Assembly (NCBI GenBank): GCA_016929245.1
Contig: JAFGJE010000198.1
Span: 1 to 52,072 of the forward strand
Reading direction: 5' to 3'
Source: Phycisphaerae bacterium
Lineage (GTDB): Bacteria > Planctomycetota > Phycisphaerae > SM23-33
DNA: 52,072 nt
Of the stretch, positions 37,825-47,344 are shown piece by piece (position 1 is the first letter of the stretch; each line of letters begins with the position of its first letter). Under the pieces are notes generated by a model, which was not told where the DNA came from, searched no databases, and saw only the letters and a list, made by a program, of their open reading frames with translations. The position numbers were made by a program, and so were the translations under genes.

Positions 37825-37894
37825 ATTGGGGGAAAAGCGTACAGGAAACGCTATGGAGTAGGAACGAACAGGGGTTCCTTTTATTTCAAATTCC

Positions 37895-38734
37895 TTACTG
37901 AACGATGGACCGTTCTTCCAGTCGGTAGCGTCGGGGGGGGCGGTGGAAGTGTTCCTTGAAGCGGCGGTAGAAATATCCCAGGTTCGAGTATCCGCTCTGG
38001 AAAGCGATTTCGATGATGGGACGGCTGGTCATGCGCAGTTCACGGGCGGCGTGTTCCAGGCGCATCGCGTTGAGCAGTTGGGAGGTGGTTTTCCCGTAGC
38101 ACTGTCGGGCCACCCGGTTGACGTGTTCGGGACTTTTTCCCACCCGTCGCGCCAACCCCGCCGGACCGTCATGGAATGACCCGGTTCGGCGCGTCTCGTC
38201 CATCGCCCCTTCCAGCCAGGCTGGGACTAAACGGGAGTGCTCCCGCGACGCCGACCGCTCGTTCAGGCGAAACAACTCCAGCAGAAACCAAGCCAGCAGC
38301 AGCCGGCTGTCCCGTCGGCGGTCCAGCCGGTCCGCCATCGCGCCGAGACGCGGCAGATCGTCGACGGCCAGGCGAAACCGACGCCGCGGTTCGTCCGCCT
38401 CGATCACCGAAGGTATTCCGTACCGTCGGGCCAACTGCGCGAACTGTCTTGTGGGATACGCCAGGTTCACCAACACGCCGGGCCGCTTTCCGCGTCGATA
38501 CAACGCATGGGCGTCGTCCGGTTTCACCCAAACTCCCTCCCCCTGCTTCAAAACCTTCCATCGGCCGTTGATGACGTATTCTATCTCCCCTCGCTCCACC
38601 CAGAACACCTCGGAAAACGTATGCCGATGCGGCGGCGCTCCGGATTCCGCGCCCAGCGTATCCACACGGGCAATGTGAAACACCTCCCCCGGTGCGACGA
38701 AGCGATGCAGAGGATAACGCGGAATTCGGGCCAT
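37895..38734 (-). CDS. AraC family transcriptional regulator (cupin plus HTH)
   Basis: 'LARRVGKSPEHVNRVARQCYGKTTSQLLNAMRLEHAARELRMTSRPIIEIAFQSGYSNLGYFYRRFKEHFHRPPRRYR'. Confidence 0.92.
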   Translation of the reverse strand: MARIPRYPLHRFVAPGEVFHIARVDTLGAESGAPPHRHTFSEVFWVERGEIEYVINGRWKVLKQGEGVWVKPDDAHALYRRGKRPGVLVNLAYPTRQFAQLARRYGIPSVIEADEPRRRFRLAVDDLPRLGAMADRLDRRRDSRLLLAWFLLELFRLNERSASREHSRLVPAWLEGAMDETRRTGSFHDGPAGLARRVGKSPEHVNRVARQCYGKTTSQLLNAMRLEHAARELRMTSRPIIEIAFQSGYSNLGYFYRRFKEHFHRPPRRYRLEERSIVQ

Positions 38735-38811
38735 AGATCAGATTAGTGTAATAAAATATCATAATATTGGCAAGAAATATCCATAAAAGAGAATTATGAT
38801 GGAGTCTGGAA

Positions 38812-38909
38812 TTGTCATCCTGAGCGGAGCGCAGTCGAAGGACCTTACGCTCAGCTACCCGTGAGGTCCTTCGACTGCGCTCGAAGACTCGCTCCGCTCA
38901 GGATGACAA
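38812..38909. repeat. Hairpin repeat family D
   Basis: TTGTCATCCTGAGCGGAGCG / CGCTCCGCTCAGGATGACAA (20 bp perfect) plus inner 17-bp perfect stem. Confidence 0.95.
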
Positions 38910-38953
38910 CTTTGAATTACAAAACGAAACAATATCAAATCGAGGCGGAAACC

Positions 38954-40078
38954 ATGAAAACGGATTTATGGAAACTGCACGAGGACGTCGTCTTCGGACG
39001 ATCCGGCGGGAAGGTGATCTGGCAGCCGCGTATCGCCTGCTGGTACGACGACAAAATTTTCGCCGGCGAACCCCTGCCGGTGCCGTACACCGGCATGAGC
39101 TTACCGGACATCTATCGTCACCTGGGCTGCTCCGACCGGCTGTATCGCTGGTACAATGATTGTATTCAGCGGATCGAACACCCGGCTGTGACGTTCCGCG
39201 AAACGAAGCTCAACGACACCGACACCCGGATCATTACCGAAACACCCGTCGGAAATCAGGTTACCGTGATCCGTCATTCCCCCAACAGTCCGGGCGTGGT
39301 CTTTCTGAAGCGCGAAGTGGAAACGGAGGACGAACTGCGCGTGGCGGCCTGGCGGGAGGAAAACACCGCCTGGCGGTGGGACGCGGAGCATTTCGAGAAC
39401 TGCCGACGCGAAGTCGGCGACCTCGGCGCGCCGACGATCTACCTGCCGCGCATGAATATTCAATGCCTCTACATCGAAAAAATGGGCGTCGAAAAAGCGA
39501 TTTACGCCTTGTAAGACTGGCCCGACACCACCGAAGCCTTCTTCCGCGCCCGGCAGGAGTGCATCGACCGGTTGATTGATATCGTCATAGAGTCGCCCGT
39601 GAATATCATCAACTTCGGCGAAAATATCCACGCCGGAACGCTCTCGCCGGACCTGTTCCTTAAGTATCACCTGCCGAGTTGCCGGGCGAATTCCGACCGC
39701 CTCCGGGCGGCAGGGAAATTCACGCACTCCCACTGGGACGGCGACACCAGGCCGCTTCTGAAATACGCGCGGGACACGCACTTAAGCGGCATCGAGGCGA
39801 TCACGCCCCAGCCGCAGGGAGATGTGACGCTGGAGGAAGTTAAAGACGCGCTCGGCGACGAGATGTTTCTCATCGACGGCATCCCCGCGATCTTCTTCGA
39901 TCACACGTTTTCCGAGGAGGTGCTGATCGAATGCACGCACCGCGTGCTGGAGCTGTTCGCGCCGCGGCTGGTGCTGGGGATTTCCGACGAGATCTCCTCC
40001 ACCGGCGATCTGGAGCGCGTCCGCCGGGTCGGACAAATCGTCGAGGAATACAACGCGCGGTTTGATTCGAGCGGGTAG
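38954..40078 (+). pseudogene. Uroporphyrinogen decarboxylase-like methyltransferase interrupted by in-frame TAA (39512-39514)
   Basis: ORFs 38954-39514 and 39515-40078 are in one frame; translation continues '...EKAIYAL*DWPDTTEAFFRARQECIDRLIDIVIESPVNIINFGENIHAG...' without other disruption. Confidence 0.75.
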
Positions 40079-40085
40079 TGGTATT

Positions 40086-40922
40086 CTAAGGACCGCTGCT
40101 ATTGTATTCCCCGTGGGATGAGCCTTTGGGACAAGGCGAAGGGCGGGGACAGGATTCAATGGGTTTCACCAGCCCGCCGGTGTTGATTCCTCCGGCGCCG
40201 GTGCCGCCGAAGTCCATCACGCCGCGGCCGGTTCCGTATTTGCGCAGGTTCGCGTCTTCCACGTTCCCCAGCGCCAGCGGATCGGACTGGTGCGTGTCGA
40301 GTTCTTTGGAAACGATTTCACCGGTGGAATCCAGGTTCTGGTTGGTCTTGTCGCCCTGGTGGGTGGTTTTGCTTCCGCGATTGGTCGCCACCGCCCACGT
40401 GTCGTGCGTGTTGGCGAAGTTGAGTCCCTGGTCCGGAAAATACGACACGAAGCAATTGCAGCCGCGGGCGCTGAGCGTCGCCACGGGCGTCGTGACGCGA
40501 AAATCGTTCTTCCCGACGGTGCTGTCCACCTTCAGCCGTAGCGAGCCGTACTTCAACCCGACGTTCGCGTGGACGACCTCGCCGCGTTTCCGCAGCGTGC
40601 GGATACCGAACTTACCGCCGCCGGCGGCAGTGAGATTCACCCGGTCGGAAAACTGCAACACGAGCTTCCCGTTGAGTCCCATTCGAATGACCGCCAATTC
40701 CCCAAGGATTTCGCCGGCCTTCAGTGGAACCCACTTTCCCTTCCTGGCCTCCGGAACGTACCGATGCACTCCCCCCGAAACGGAAACAACCTCGGCCTGG
40801 AGAATTTCCTCTTTGGGCGCCTGGGGCTTGACGGTTTTGGCGGGTTGGGGTTTGGCGTCCGCGAACACGCTGCCGCAAACAGCCGTGAGCGCCACGAGCG
40901 GGATAATTCGTTGAAACCTCAT
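40086..40922 (-). CDS. FecR-domain secreted protein
   Basis: Signal peptide; 'GEILGELAVIRMGLNGKLVLQFSDRVNLTAAGGGKFGIRTL...SLRLKVDSTVGKNDFRVTTPVATLSARGCNCFVSY'. Confidence 0.75.
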   Translation of the reverse strand: MRFQRIIPLVALTAVCGSVFADAKPQPAKTVKPQAPKEEILQAEVVSVSGGVHRYVPEARKGKWVPLKAGEILGELAVIRMGLNGKLVLQFSDRVNLTAAGGGKFGIRTLRKRGEVVHANVGLKYGSLRLKVDSTVGKNDFRVTTPVATLSARGCNCFVSYFPDQGLNFANTHDTWAVATNRGSKTTHQGDKTNQNLDSTGEIVSKELDTHQSDPLALGNVEDANLRKYGTGRGVMDFGGTGAGGINTGGLVKPIESCPRPSPCPKGSSHGEYNSSGP

Positions 40923-41246
40923 GTTCCTACCTTCTTTCCGCATCCATGTTCAACAGCAAACGACAGGTAAACACGCTCCTCCTAAGGATCTATCGGCGTA
41001 GATACCCATATCTCATCAGACACTTTACCCGCGAAAAGGTTGATGGGAAAAGACCAAAAATCGGAAATTTGAATTGACTTGCATAATTTGTAATATAATA
41101 TTATTATTTGTTTCACTGGACGATTTCCCAAATATTCAGCCGCGTTTTGTACAGGAGGAATGATTTCATGCTATAGATCAATAAGAGGCGTACACCGGGG
41201 AGGATGCTGATCCCTTCTGCTACTCCGTCACATCTAAAACTATGAA

Positions 41247-41349
41247 CTGTCATCCTGAGCGGAGCGCAGCGGAGTCGAAGGACCTTACGCTTAACTACCC
41301 GTAAGGTCCTTCGACTTCGCTCGAAGACTCGCTCCGCTCAGGATGACAG
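41247..41349. repeat. Hairpin repeat family D
   Basis: CTGTCATCCTGAGCGGAGCG / CGCTCCGCTCAGGATGACAG (20 bp perfect) plus inner GTCGAAGGACCTTAC/GTAAGGTCCTTCGAC. Confidence 0.95.
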
Positions 41350-41375
41350 ATAACAATTTACGATGTGACAGAATA

Positions 41376-42329
41376 TTACAACGCCGGAAGGAAATTTCGG
41401 CGGCCCGTGATGTACTCCGTGACGACGCGATTGGCGAGGTGGAGTTTATCCGAAACGGGAATATCGTCGCGGCTGTGCAGGAGCATCATGCAAACGCTCA
41501 GCAGATCGCCGCACCCGGCGGCGTTGACGTGTTTCTCCACCGGTGCGGCCGGTTGTACCGTCCATTCACCGTCGCGATAATATCCCGCGCCTTCGGCGCC
41601 CATGTGCACGACGACGGCCCGGCAGCCCCAGTCGCATAGACGCCGAAGCGTGACGGACAGATCGTCCGCGTCGCAAAAAAGGTTCATCTCGCGGATGTTT
41701 CCGTGCACCAAATCGACCAGCGGAAGAATCTCCCGCACTGCTTCTTTCCGCTTTTGGATGACGTCGCGGGACGCGGCTGCCCGGCAGGGATCCCAGTTCA
41801 CATCGAGGGATGTAGCTAATCCCTGATCTTTGGCGGCTCGCAACAGCTTCGCGTTTCCACCGTCGAGCATGGAACGCGAAAACCACACATCCGCCCGCAG
41901 CAGGTGTTCCCCGCCTTCGAGCGACGACAAGTCGATATCCGAAAAGCAAAGCGAATCGTTATTCGGCTGGGCGCTGACGAAATGCCGACAGCCGTTGGTG
42001 AAATTCAGCACCACGGAACTGCCCGTCGGTGTCGCGGGGTCGCGTCGCAGAAATGGCGTAACACCCCGGCGGAGCATCGCCTGCTCGAGCCTTACCGCCA
42101 GGTCGTCGTCGCCGACTTTCCCGGCGAAGATCGCCTCCGCGCCCAGACCGGCGGCGAACAGGGCGCTGTTCGCTCCCCCGCCGCCGATGGTCTCGAGGAT
42201 CGCGTCGGTCGGTGTTTCGCCGTCCTGAAAAAGGTTCTCGCCCGGTGCGATGGGCGCGAACTTCACATCCCGACAGAGATTCCCCACGACGCACAGCCTG
42301 TGGTTCTGAAATATCGATTCATCCCGCAT
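41376..42329 (-). CDS. PfkB family carbohydrate kinase
   Basis: 'LCVVGNLCRDVKFAPIAPG...TIGGGGANSALFAAGLGAEAIFAGKVGDDDLA...VNAAGCGDLLSVCMMLL'; start MRDESIF at 42329. Confidence 0.87.
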   Translation of the reverse strand: MRDESIFQNHRLCVVGNLCRDVKFAPIAPGENLFQDGETPTDAILETIGGGGANSALFAAGLGAEAIFAGKVGDDDLAVRLEQAMLRRGVTPFLRRDPATPTGSSVVLNFTNGCRHFVSAQPNNDSLCFSDIDLSSLEGGEHLLRADVWFSRSMLDGGNAKLLRAAKDQGLATSLDVNWDPCRAAASRDVIQKRKEAVREILPLVDLVHGNIREMNLFCDADDLSVTLRRLCDWGCRAVVVHMGAEGAGYYRDGEWTVQPAAPVEKHVNAAGCGDLLSVCMMLLHSRDDIPVSDKLHLANRVVTEYITGRRNFLPAL

Positions 42330-43230
42330 GGTCAAGCATCTCCTCAACGGCGGCGAGGGACGGAACGGACGTTCTGCCGCCGCGAACCCGCACCGACAGC
42401 GCCGCCGCGGCGCAAGCGAATCGCAGCGTTCGATCGATCGGAAATTCCCGCAATACTCCATACGAGAACGCGCCGTGAAAGATATCCCCCGCCGCCGTCG
42501 TGTCCACCGTCGGAACTTTAAGGGGGGGGTACCGTCGAATTTCACCCGGCCGACCGTGGAGCACATCCTTCTCGCCGCGCGTGATGACGACGGCGTTTCC
42601 GTTGTGCGAGTATAACGAACCGAAGGCTTTGTCCTGGTTTTCGGGTGTATCCAGATTCTCGACCCCGCTGAACTGCCGCGCGAACCGCTCGGAACTGACG
42701 AGATAATCCACGCGGCGGGAAAGCTCCCGCGTACCGTCCCGCGACGAACCGGCGTCGAGAATGGTGCGAGCCTCCGGAAACCATTCCATCGCCTGCAGCG
42801 CGGCTTGTAGTTCGTGGCCGTCGAAGAGCAGCACCTTCGGCGACACGCCTTTGAGCGCCTCCGCGGGGAGTTGAAAAGGCGAACCTTCCCGGACGGCTTT
42901 GCGATTCACGATCGTGCGGCTGCCATTTGTCTGATTGACCAGGATCACCGAAACGGGCGTCGTGTTATGGGGATTTTGTTCCAGGCAGGAGGTTTCCGCG
43001 CCGACGGTGTGGAATTCCTCGACGATACGGTCGCCGTACTCATCCGCGCCGATCGCGGCGGCGATACCGCATTTCACACCCCAGCCGGCCAGAAGATACG
43101 CGGCGTTGGCAGCCGGTCCGCCGCCGCATTCGAGCATCTCGCGGATTTCACGCTTAGCGTTCTCGGCCGGGTAGTCGTCCAGGAACAGGCTGACGTCCCA
43201 GGCGGCATGTCCGACGCACAGGACGTCCAT
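42319..43230 (-). CDS. PfkB family carbohydrate kinase
   Basis: 'VLCVGHAAWDVSLFLDDYP...CGGGPAANAAYLLAGWGVKCGIAAAIGADEYGD...VDTTAAGDIFHGAF'. Confidence 0.92.
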   Translation of the reverse strand: MDVLCVGHAAWDVSLFLDDYPAENAKREIREMLECGGGPAANAAYLLAGWGVKCGIAAAIGADEYGDRIVEEFHTVGAETSCLEQNPHNTTPVSVILVNQTNGSRTIVNRKAVREGSPFQLPAEALKGVSPKVLLFDGHELQAALQAMEWFPEARTILDAGSSRDGTRELSRRVDYLVSSERFARQFSGVENLDTPENQDKAFGSLYSHNGNAVVITRGEKDVLHGRPGEIRRYPPLKVPTVDTTAAGDIFHGAFSYGVLREFPIDRTLRFACAAAALSVRVRGGRTSVPSLAAVEEMLDHAG

Positions 43231-43805
43231 CAGGCGTCGCCTCCACCGGCCAGCTCGCGCCGGATCAGGTCCATCAGCAGGTGCTCGATCACGAGGTGAA
43301 TCGCTTCGGTCCGCGGGGTCGATTCGTCGGGCACGAGAATCGAACAGGTGGACTCCCGGTGCAGCACGCCGCCGTCGAATCCCACGAGGGAAATGGTGCT
43401 CGCGCCGGTTTGGTCGGCGAAGCGCATCGCCCGGACAAGGTCGCTCGAAAAACCCGTCCCCCCGTGCACGGACACGAGAATCACCACGTCACCGGGGGCA
43501 AGCAATCCGCGCATCTGATTGACGAACACATCCTCGCGATCGGCGTCGTTGGCCCAGGCGGTGTAAAGGGAGACGTTGTCGGTCAGGCATCGCGCGTCGA
43601 AGGGGCGCCCACCCGGCGGGATGACGAACTTGCCCAGATCGCAGGCGAAATGCTGGGCCGTCGATGCCGACCCGCCGTTACCGCAGGTAAACACCTTCCC
43701 TTGCCGACGGTAACAGTCAAGGAGCAAGTCACGGGCCCGCGCGATGGCGGCCTGGTCGAGTTGCCGAAGAAGCTTCACCGTCTGTTCGATAAACTCCGCA
43801 ATCAT
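43230..43805 (-). CDS. SIS-domain protein, phosphoheptose-isomerase (GmhA)-like
   Basis: 'VFTCGNGGSASTAQHFACDLGK...PGDVVILVSVHGGTGFSSDLVRAMRFADQTGASTISLVGFDGG'. Confidence 0.88.
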   Translation of the reverse strand: MIAEFIEQTVKLLRQLDQAAIARARDLLLDCYRRQGKVFTCGNGGSASTAQHFACDLGKFVIPPGGRPFDARCLTDNVSLYTAWANDADREDVFVNQMRGLLAPGDVVILVSVHGGTGFSSDLVRAMRFADQTGASTISLVGFDGGVLHRESTCSILVPDESTPRTEAIHLVIEHLLMDLIRRELAGGGDA

Positions 43806-44001
43806 GGAAAACCTCGCTCTGGATTCGATTCAAATCTCATCCTGAAAATCCACCACCCGCATTCTACCCGAAATGAGATAAATATCATATTATAATATTA
43901 CCATTTGGATCGCGGGTGATTTATATGAAGTGGCGATCATATTATATAAATGTCACTACTCGCTGACAGATTCATTCATAAATTCGCCGAAAGTGGTTTC
44001 C

Positions 44002-44298
44002 TCAGCTTCCAACGCTCGGCAAGGGCACGATTTTACCCCGTTTGGGGAGATTGTAGCGTTTTTTACCGCGGGCGGCGCGGAATTCCTCGACGGCTCGTTT
44101 CCGTAATGGATCATAGAGGAGAAGCTCGATCGCCGTGGCGGCGAGCACTTCGGCGGCTTTGAGCATTCCGCGGTGGGCGGCGGGGAGACGAACGGCGGCG
44201 GCGTATTCCGCCAGGATGGCGATTCTCGGCCGACCCCCCCGTCCCGCCGCGGCGCGAAACGCCGTCGGTAACGATTTCCACGGGCGCGTCACCTTCAA
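44002..44298 (-). pseudogene. Remnant of an M20 amidohydrolase (AbgB-like) with internal deletion
   Basis: 'SLPTAFRAAAGRGGRPRIAILAEY' (N-terminal-like) directly joined to 'AAHRGMLKAAEVLAATAIELLLYDPLRKRAVEEFRAARG' (C-terminal-like); catalytic middle missing. Confidence 0.6.
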
Positions 44299-44380
44299 AC
44301 CGCCCTGCGATAATGGATGTCGTCAACTCGGCACCGCAGGCGGGAGGGACGGATATTCATTCACGGAAAAACAGACAAAC

Positions 44381-44743
44381 CTAAAACAGGTCCCCTTCTT
44401 CGGGTTGGGGGTTGTCGGATTTGGGAGTGTACGGAGCCGCCGTGCGGTGGGCCATGATCTCCGTGGGATACCAGGTACCCGCGTGCCGCCGGTTGTAGCG
44501 GTGGAGGAAGCAGAGCGTTTCGTCGCACTGCCCGCCCCGCTGGCCACACTTGGCGCGGTAAATGTCGAATGTTCCGTCCGGGCGGAGGAGATATCGTCCC
44601 GCCGCGTCGCACTCGTACGACCCGGTGACGAACATTTGATAATGAGGACAGCCGATCAGGATTCGCTCTCGATGGGCCATGGTTTTGCGGAAATCATGCC
44701 ATAAAAACACGGCGTCGCCGGGGAGCAACACCGTGTGGAACAT
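44381..44743 (-). CDS. Hypothetical Cys-containing protein downstream of csrA
   Basis: 120-aa ORF; 18 bp from csrA; four Cys, no recognised domain. Confidence 0.5.
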   Translation of the reverse strand: MFHTVLLPGDAVFLWHDFRKTMAHRERILIGCPHYQMFVTGSYECDAAGRYLLRPDGTFDIYRAKCGQRGGQCDETLCFLHRYNRRHAGTWYPTEIMAHRTAAPYTPKSDNPQPEEGDLF

Positions 44744-44760
44744 GTTCGCGAAGAATCGGG

Positions 44761-44991
44761 TTATTCCGACTCGGATTCCGGCGGTTTTTTCTTGGCCAGC
44801 GACTCGACTTTCTTGCCCTCGGCCTGGCCTTCACGCTGGATGGCTTCGTAGACCTCTTTGCGGTGCACGGGGATGTGCGGCGGGGCGGTGATCCCCAAAC
44901 GAACCTTTTCCCCGCGAATATCGACGACGGTGACCTGCACCTCGTCCCCGATCATAATGGTTTCGTCGCGTTGTCTGGACAGCACCAGCAT
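44761..44991 (-). CDS. csrA: Carbon storage regulator CsrA
   Basis: 'MLVLSRQRDETIMIGDEVQVTVVDIRGEKVRLGITAPPHIPVHRKEVYEAIQ'; ATG at 44991. Confidence 0.97.
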   Translation of the reverse strand: MLVLSRQRDETIMIGDEVQVTVVDIRGEKVRLGITAPPHIPVHRKEVYEAIQREGQAEGKKVESLAKKKPPESESE

Positions 44992-45156
44992 CGCGTGCTC
45001 CTTCCCTGGAGTGGCGTTTGCAGCGCGGAATCGTAAGTTCAGCGCACCCGGCCCTAACAAAAATACACGGTTCCAGCGTTATAACCCTCTATCGGCAGAT
45101 TGAATACCAAAAATGAATGTATTTCTCCGGATTGTTTCTCCACAGCCGGCCGGCAC

Positions 45157-45208
45157 GTGGCACCTTCAAGCGAGATTTTTTGAAAAAGACCTCGCTTGAA
45201 GGCGCCAC
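45157..45208. repeat. Hairpin repeat family C, simple copy, 52 bp
   Basis: GTGGCACCTTCAAGCGAG / CTCGCTTGAAGGCGCCAC, 18-bp arms, 1 mismatch. Confidence 0.92.
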
Positions 45209-45232
45209 TACGCCCGGGTACAATGGCCGACC

Positions 45233-46267
45233 GTGATTCCGCTGGATACAATCATACAAGGCGATTGCATCAAACTCCTGGGAAGTCAGTTGTTTCCCTT
45301 CGCGGATCTCGTCTTCGCCGACCCCCCGTTCAATATCGGGTATCAGTACGACGTTTACGAAGATAAGAAGGCCTACGACGAATATTATCGGTGGACGCGG
45401 GACTGGATGTCTGCCTGCAAACGCATTTTGAATCCCAGGGGCAGTTTCTGGATCGCCATCGGCGCGGAATACGCGGCCGAGGTGCGATTCATCGGCAGAG
45501 AGCTGGGCCTGACGCTGCGGAACTGGGTGATCTGGTATTACACGTTCGGGCAGAGCACGAAGCGCAAGTTCGCACGCAGCCATACGCATCTGTTTTATTT
45601 CACGCAAGACCCCGTGGAATTTACCTTTAACGACGAGGCCGTCCGTACCTTCTCCGACCGCGAGCGCGTCTACCACGACAAGCGTGCCAATCCCGCCGGG
45701 CGCATCCCCGACGACGTCTGGACGGAATTTCCGCGCGTCTGCGGGACGTTCGGCGAGCGGGAAGGGTGGCACCCCTGCCAGATGCCCGAACCCTTACTGG
45801 CGCGGATCGTTAGGGTATGCAGTAATCCGGGGGACGTGGTGTTCGACCCGTTTTCCGGCAGCGGGACGACGGCGGCGGCGGCCAAGCGACTGGGACGACG
45901 CTACGCGGGGATGGATATATCAGCCGACTACGTCCAAAACGCCAACGCCCGCCTGGCGGAAATCCAACCCCTCGGGGAAATCCCCCCCTCGGAGAACGGT
46001 CTGTGGCCCGAGGAGATTCTGGACCTCTTAAATACCTCCTACGCCGAATTCGCCCTGCCCACCGACCGACTTCACGCCAACCCGCACCTGTTCGAGCGAT
46101 TCGTGAAGCGGTTTCACAGCCGGTTGCATCACAGCGGAGTGGCGGGATCGTATTCCCCGGAGGACATCTGGCGGCAACTGGAGACGCTCCGCAAGAAAGC
46201 CCGTCTGACCAAAATCCGCGCCCACGCCGACGAACCGGCGAAAATTCCCATCCGCACACTGCCGTAA
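45233..46267 (+). CDS. DNA methyltransferase (N6-A/N4-C, beta-like motif order), apparently orphan
   Basis: Motif IV 'DPPFNIGY' precedes motif I 'VFDPFSGSGTTAAAAKRLGRRYAGMDIS'; GTG start. Confidence 0.92.
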   Translation: MIPLDTIIQGDCIKLLGSQLFPFADLVFADPPFNIGYQYDVYEDKKAYDEYYRWTRDWMSACKRILNPRGSFWIAIGAEYAAEVRFIGRELGLTLRNWVIWYYTFGQSTKRKFARSHTHLFYFTQDPVEFTFNDEAVRTFSDRERVYHDKRANPAGRIPDDVWTEFPRVCGTFGEREGWHPCQMPEPLLARIVRVCSNPGDVVFDPFSGSGTTAAAAKRLGRRYAGMDISADYVQNANARLAEIQPLGEIPPSENGLWPEEILDLLNTSYAEFALPTDRLHANPHLFERFVKRFHSRLHHSGVAGSYSPEDIWRQLETLRKKARLTKIRAHADEPAKIPIRTLP

Positions 46268-46279
46268 CTCAAACGGACC

Positions 46280-46315
46280 GATATTCGTCCACGAATGACA
46301 CGAATTTCACGAAGA
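46280..46315. repeat. Degenerate CACGAAT/TGACACGAA intergenic repeat
   Basis: 'CCACGAATGACACGAATTTCACGAAGAATC'; similar ATTCG-rich text at 2945-2995. Confidence 0.45.
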
Positions 46316-46545
46316 ATCAATTATTACATCTTCTCAGTACCTCAGAAACTCAGTGTCGGATTTGTTGTTTTTTCGTTGCGCCGGAAATTCCGGCCTCATC
46401 TGCCGTCAAAAACCCCCCGGATTCGGACTGGCGAACTGTCCCCCGCGCCAGTACAATACCGCGACGGTCCGGGCTGTCGTTGCATCCTTGCCCGGAAAGG
46501 AAACCAAGCAAGAAGACCATTCATCCAAACGGAGTTGAGAGTATC

Positions 46546-47325
46546 ATGACGCGACGAATGATCCTTATGGTGCTGGGGACGGCGATGCTGGCGGGAATCG
46601 GCTGTAGTGGTACGGAGTCCTCCTCGCACTATCTGACGAACCCGCGGAAGGAAAACGGGTTGGTCGTGATCCTCCCCGGTATCGAGGGGGAAAGCGAGTT
46701 CAACCACAACATCCGCCAGGGGCTCGCCAGCGCCGGATGCTTCCGGGCGATGCCCATCTACAACTGGGGCGCCCCGATTCCGGGCGTGGGGCTGATCATC
46801 AACCAGACCAACGTCATCGGAAACCGCATCGCGGGATCGAACATCGCCAAGATGATCGAGAAATACCAGGACAACTACCCCGGCCGACCGGTCTACGTCG
46901 TGGGACACAGCGGCGGGGGCGGGGTGGCGGTGTTCACCGCCGAGGGCATGAGCCAGGGACGGAAAATCGACGGACTCGTGCTGCTTTCGGCGAGCATTTC
47001 CGGGGATTACGACCTGTCCAAGGCGCTGGGGAACTGCAAAAACGGAATCCTGAACGTGTTCAATCCCGACGACACCGCCCTGCTGGGCGTGGGGACGGCG
47101 ATCATGGGCAACGTCGACGGCGGGCACGCCGCCTCGGCGGGACTGAATGGGTTTACCCGCCGTTTCAACGGGCTGTATCAGCTTTCGGTCAAACCGGGCA
47201 TGTATTACGGCGGCGGGGCGCACGACGCGGCGACCCGGCCTGGATTCGTCGCGCGGTTCGTGGCGCCCTGGGTGCTCTCGAGCATTTGGCCCCCCGGAAC
47301 CGCGATGAACGTAGCCAGTCGATAA
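46546..47325 (+). CDS. Lipoprotein alpha/beta-hydrolase-like protein
   Basis: Lipobox 'LGTAMLAGIGC'; nucleophile elbow 'VVGHSGGGG'. Confidence 0.75.
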   Translation: MTRRMILMVLGTAMLAGIGCSGTESSSHYLTNPRKENGLVVILPGIEGESEFNHNIRQGLASAGCFRAMPIYNWGAPIPGVGLIINQTNVIGNRIAGSNIAKMIEKYQDNYPGRPVYVVGHSGGGGVAVFTAEGMSQGRKIDGLVLLSASISGDYDLSKALGNCKNGILNVFNPDDTALLGVGTAIMGNVDGGHAASAGLNGFTRRFNGLYQLSVKPGMYYGGGAHDAATRPGFVARFVAPWVLSSIWPPGTAMNVASR

Positions 47326-47344
47326 ATCCACCTGTGTTTATCCT

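Noticed and set aside
42521-42530. G8 tract inside the PfkB gene as a phase-variation switch
   Set aside because: Single short homopolymer; similar G8 runs occur in other genes of this GC-rich window, with no evidence of slippage.
45233-46267. Restriction-modification or defence island
   Set aside because: Only a methyltransferase; neighbouring genes are csrA, a lipoprotein hydrolase and an ABC operon.
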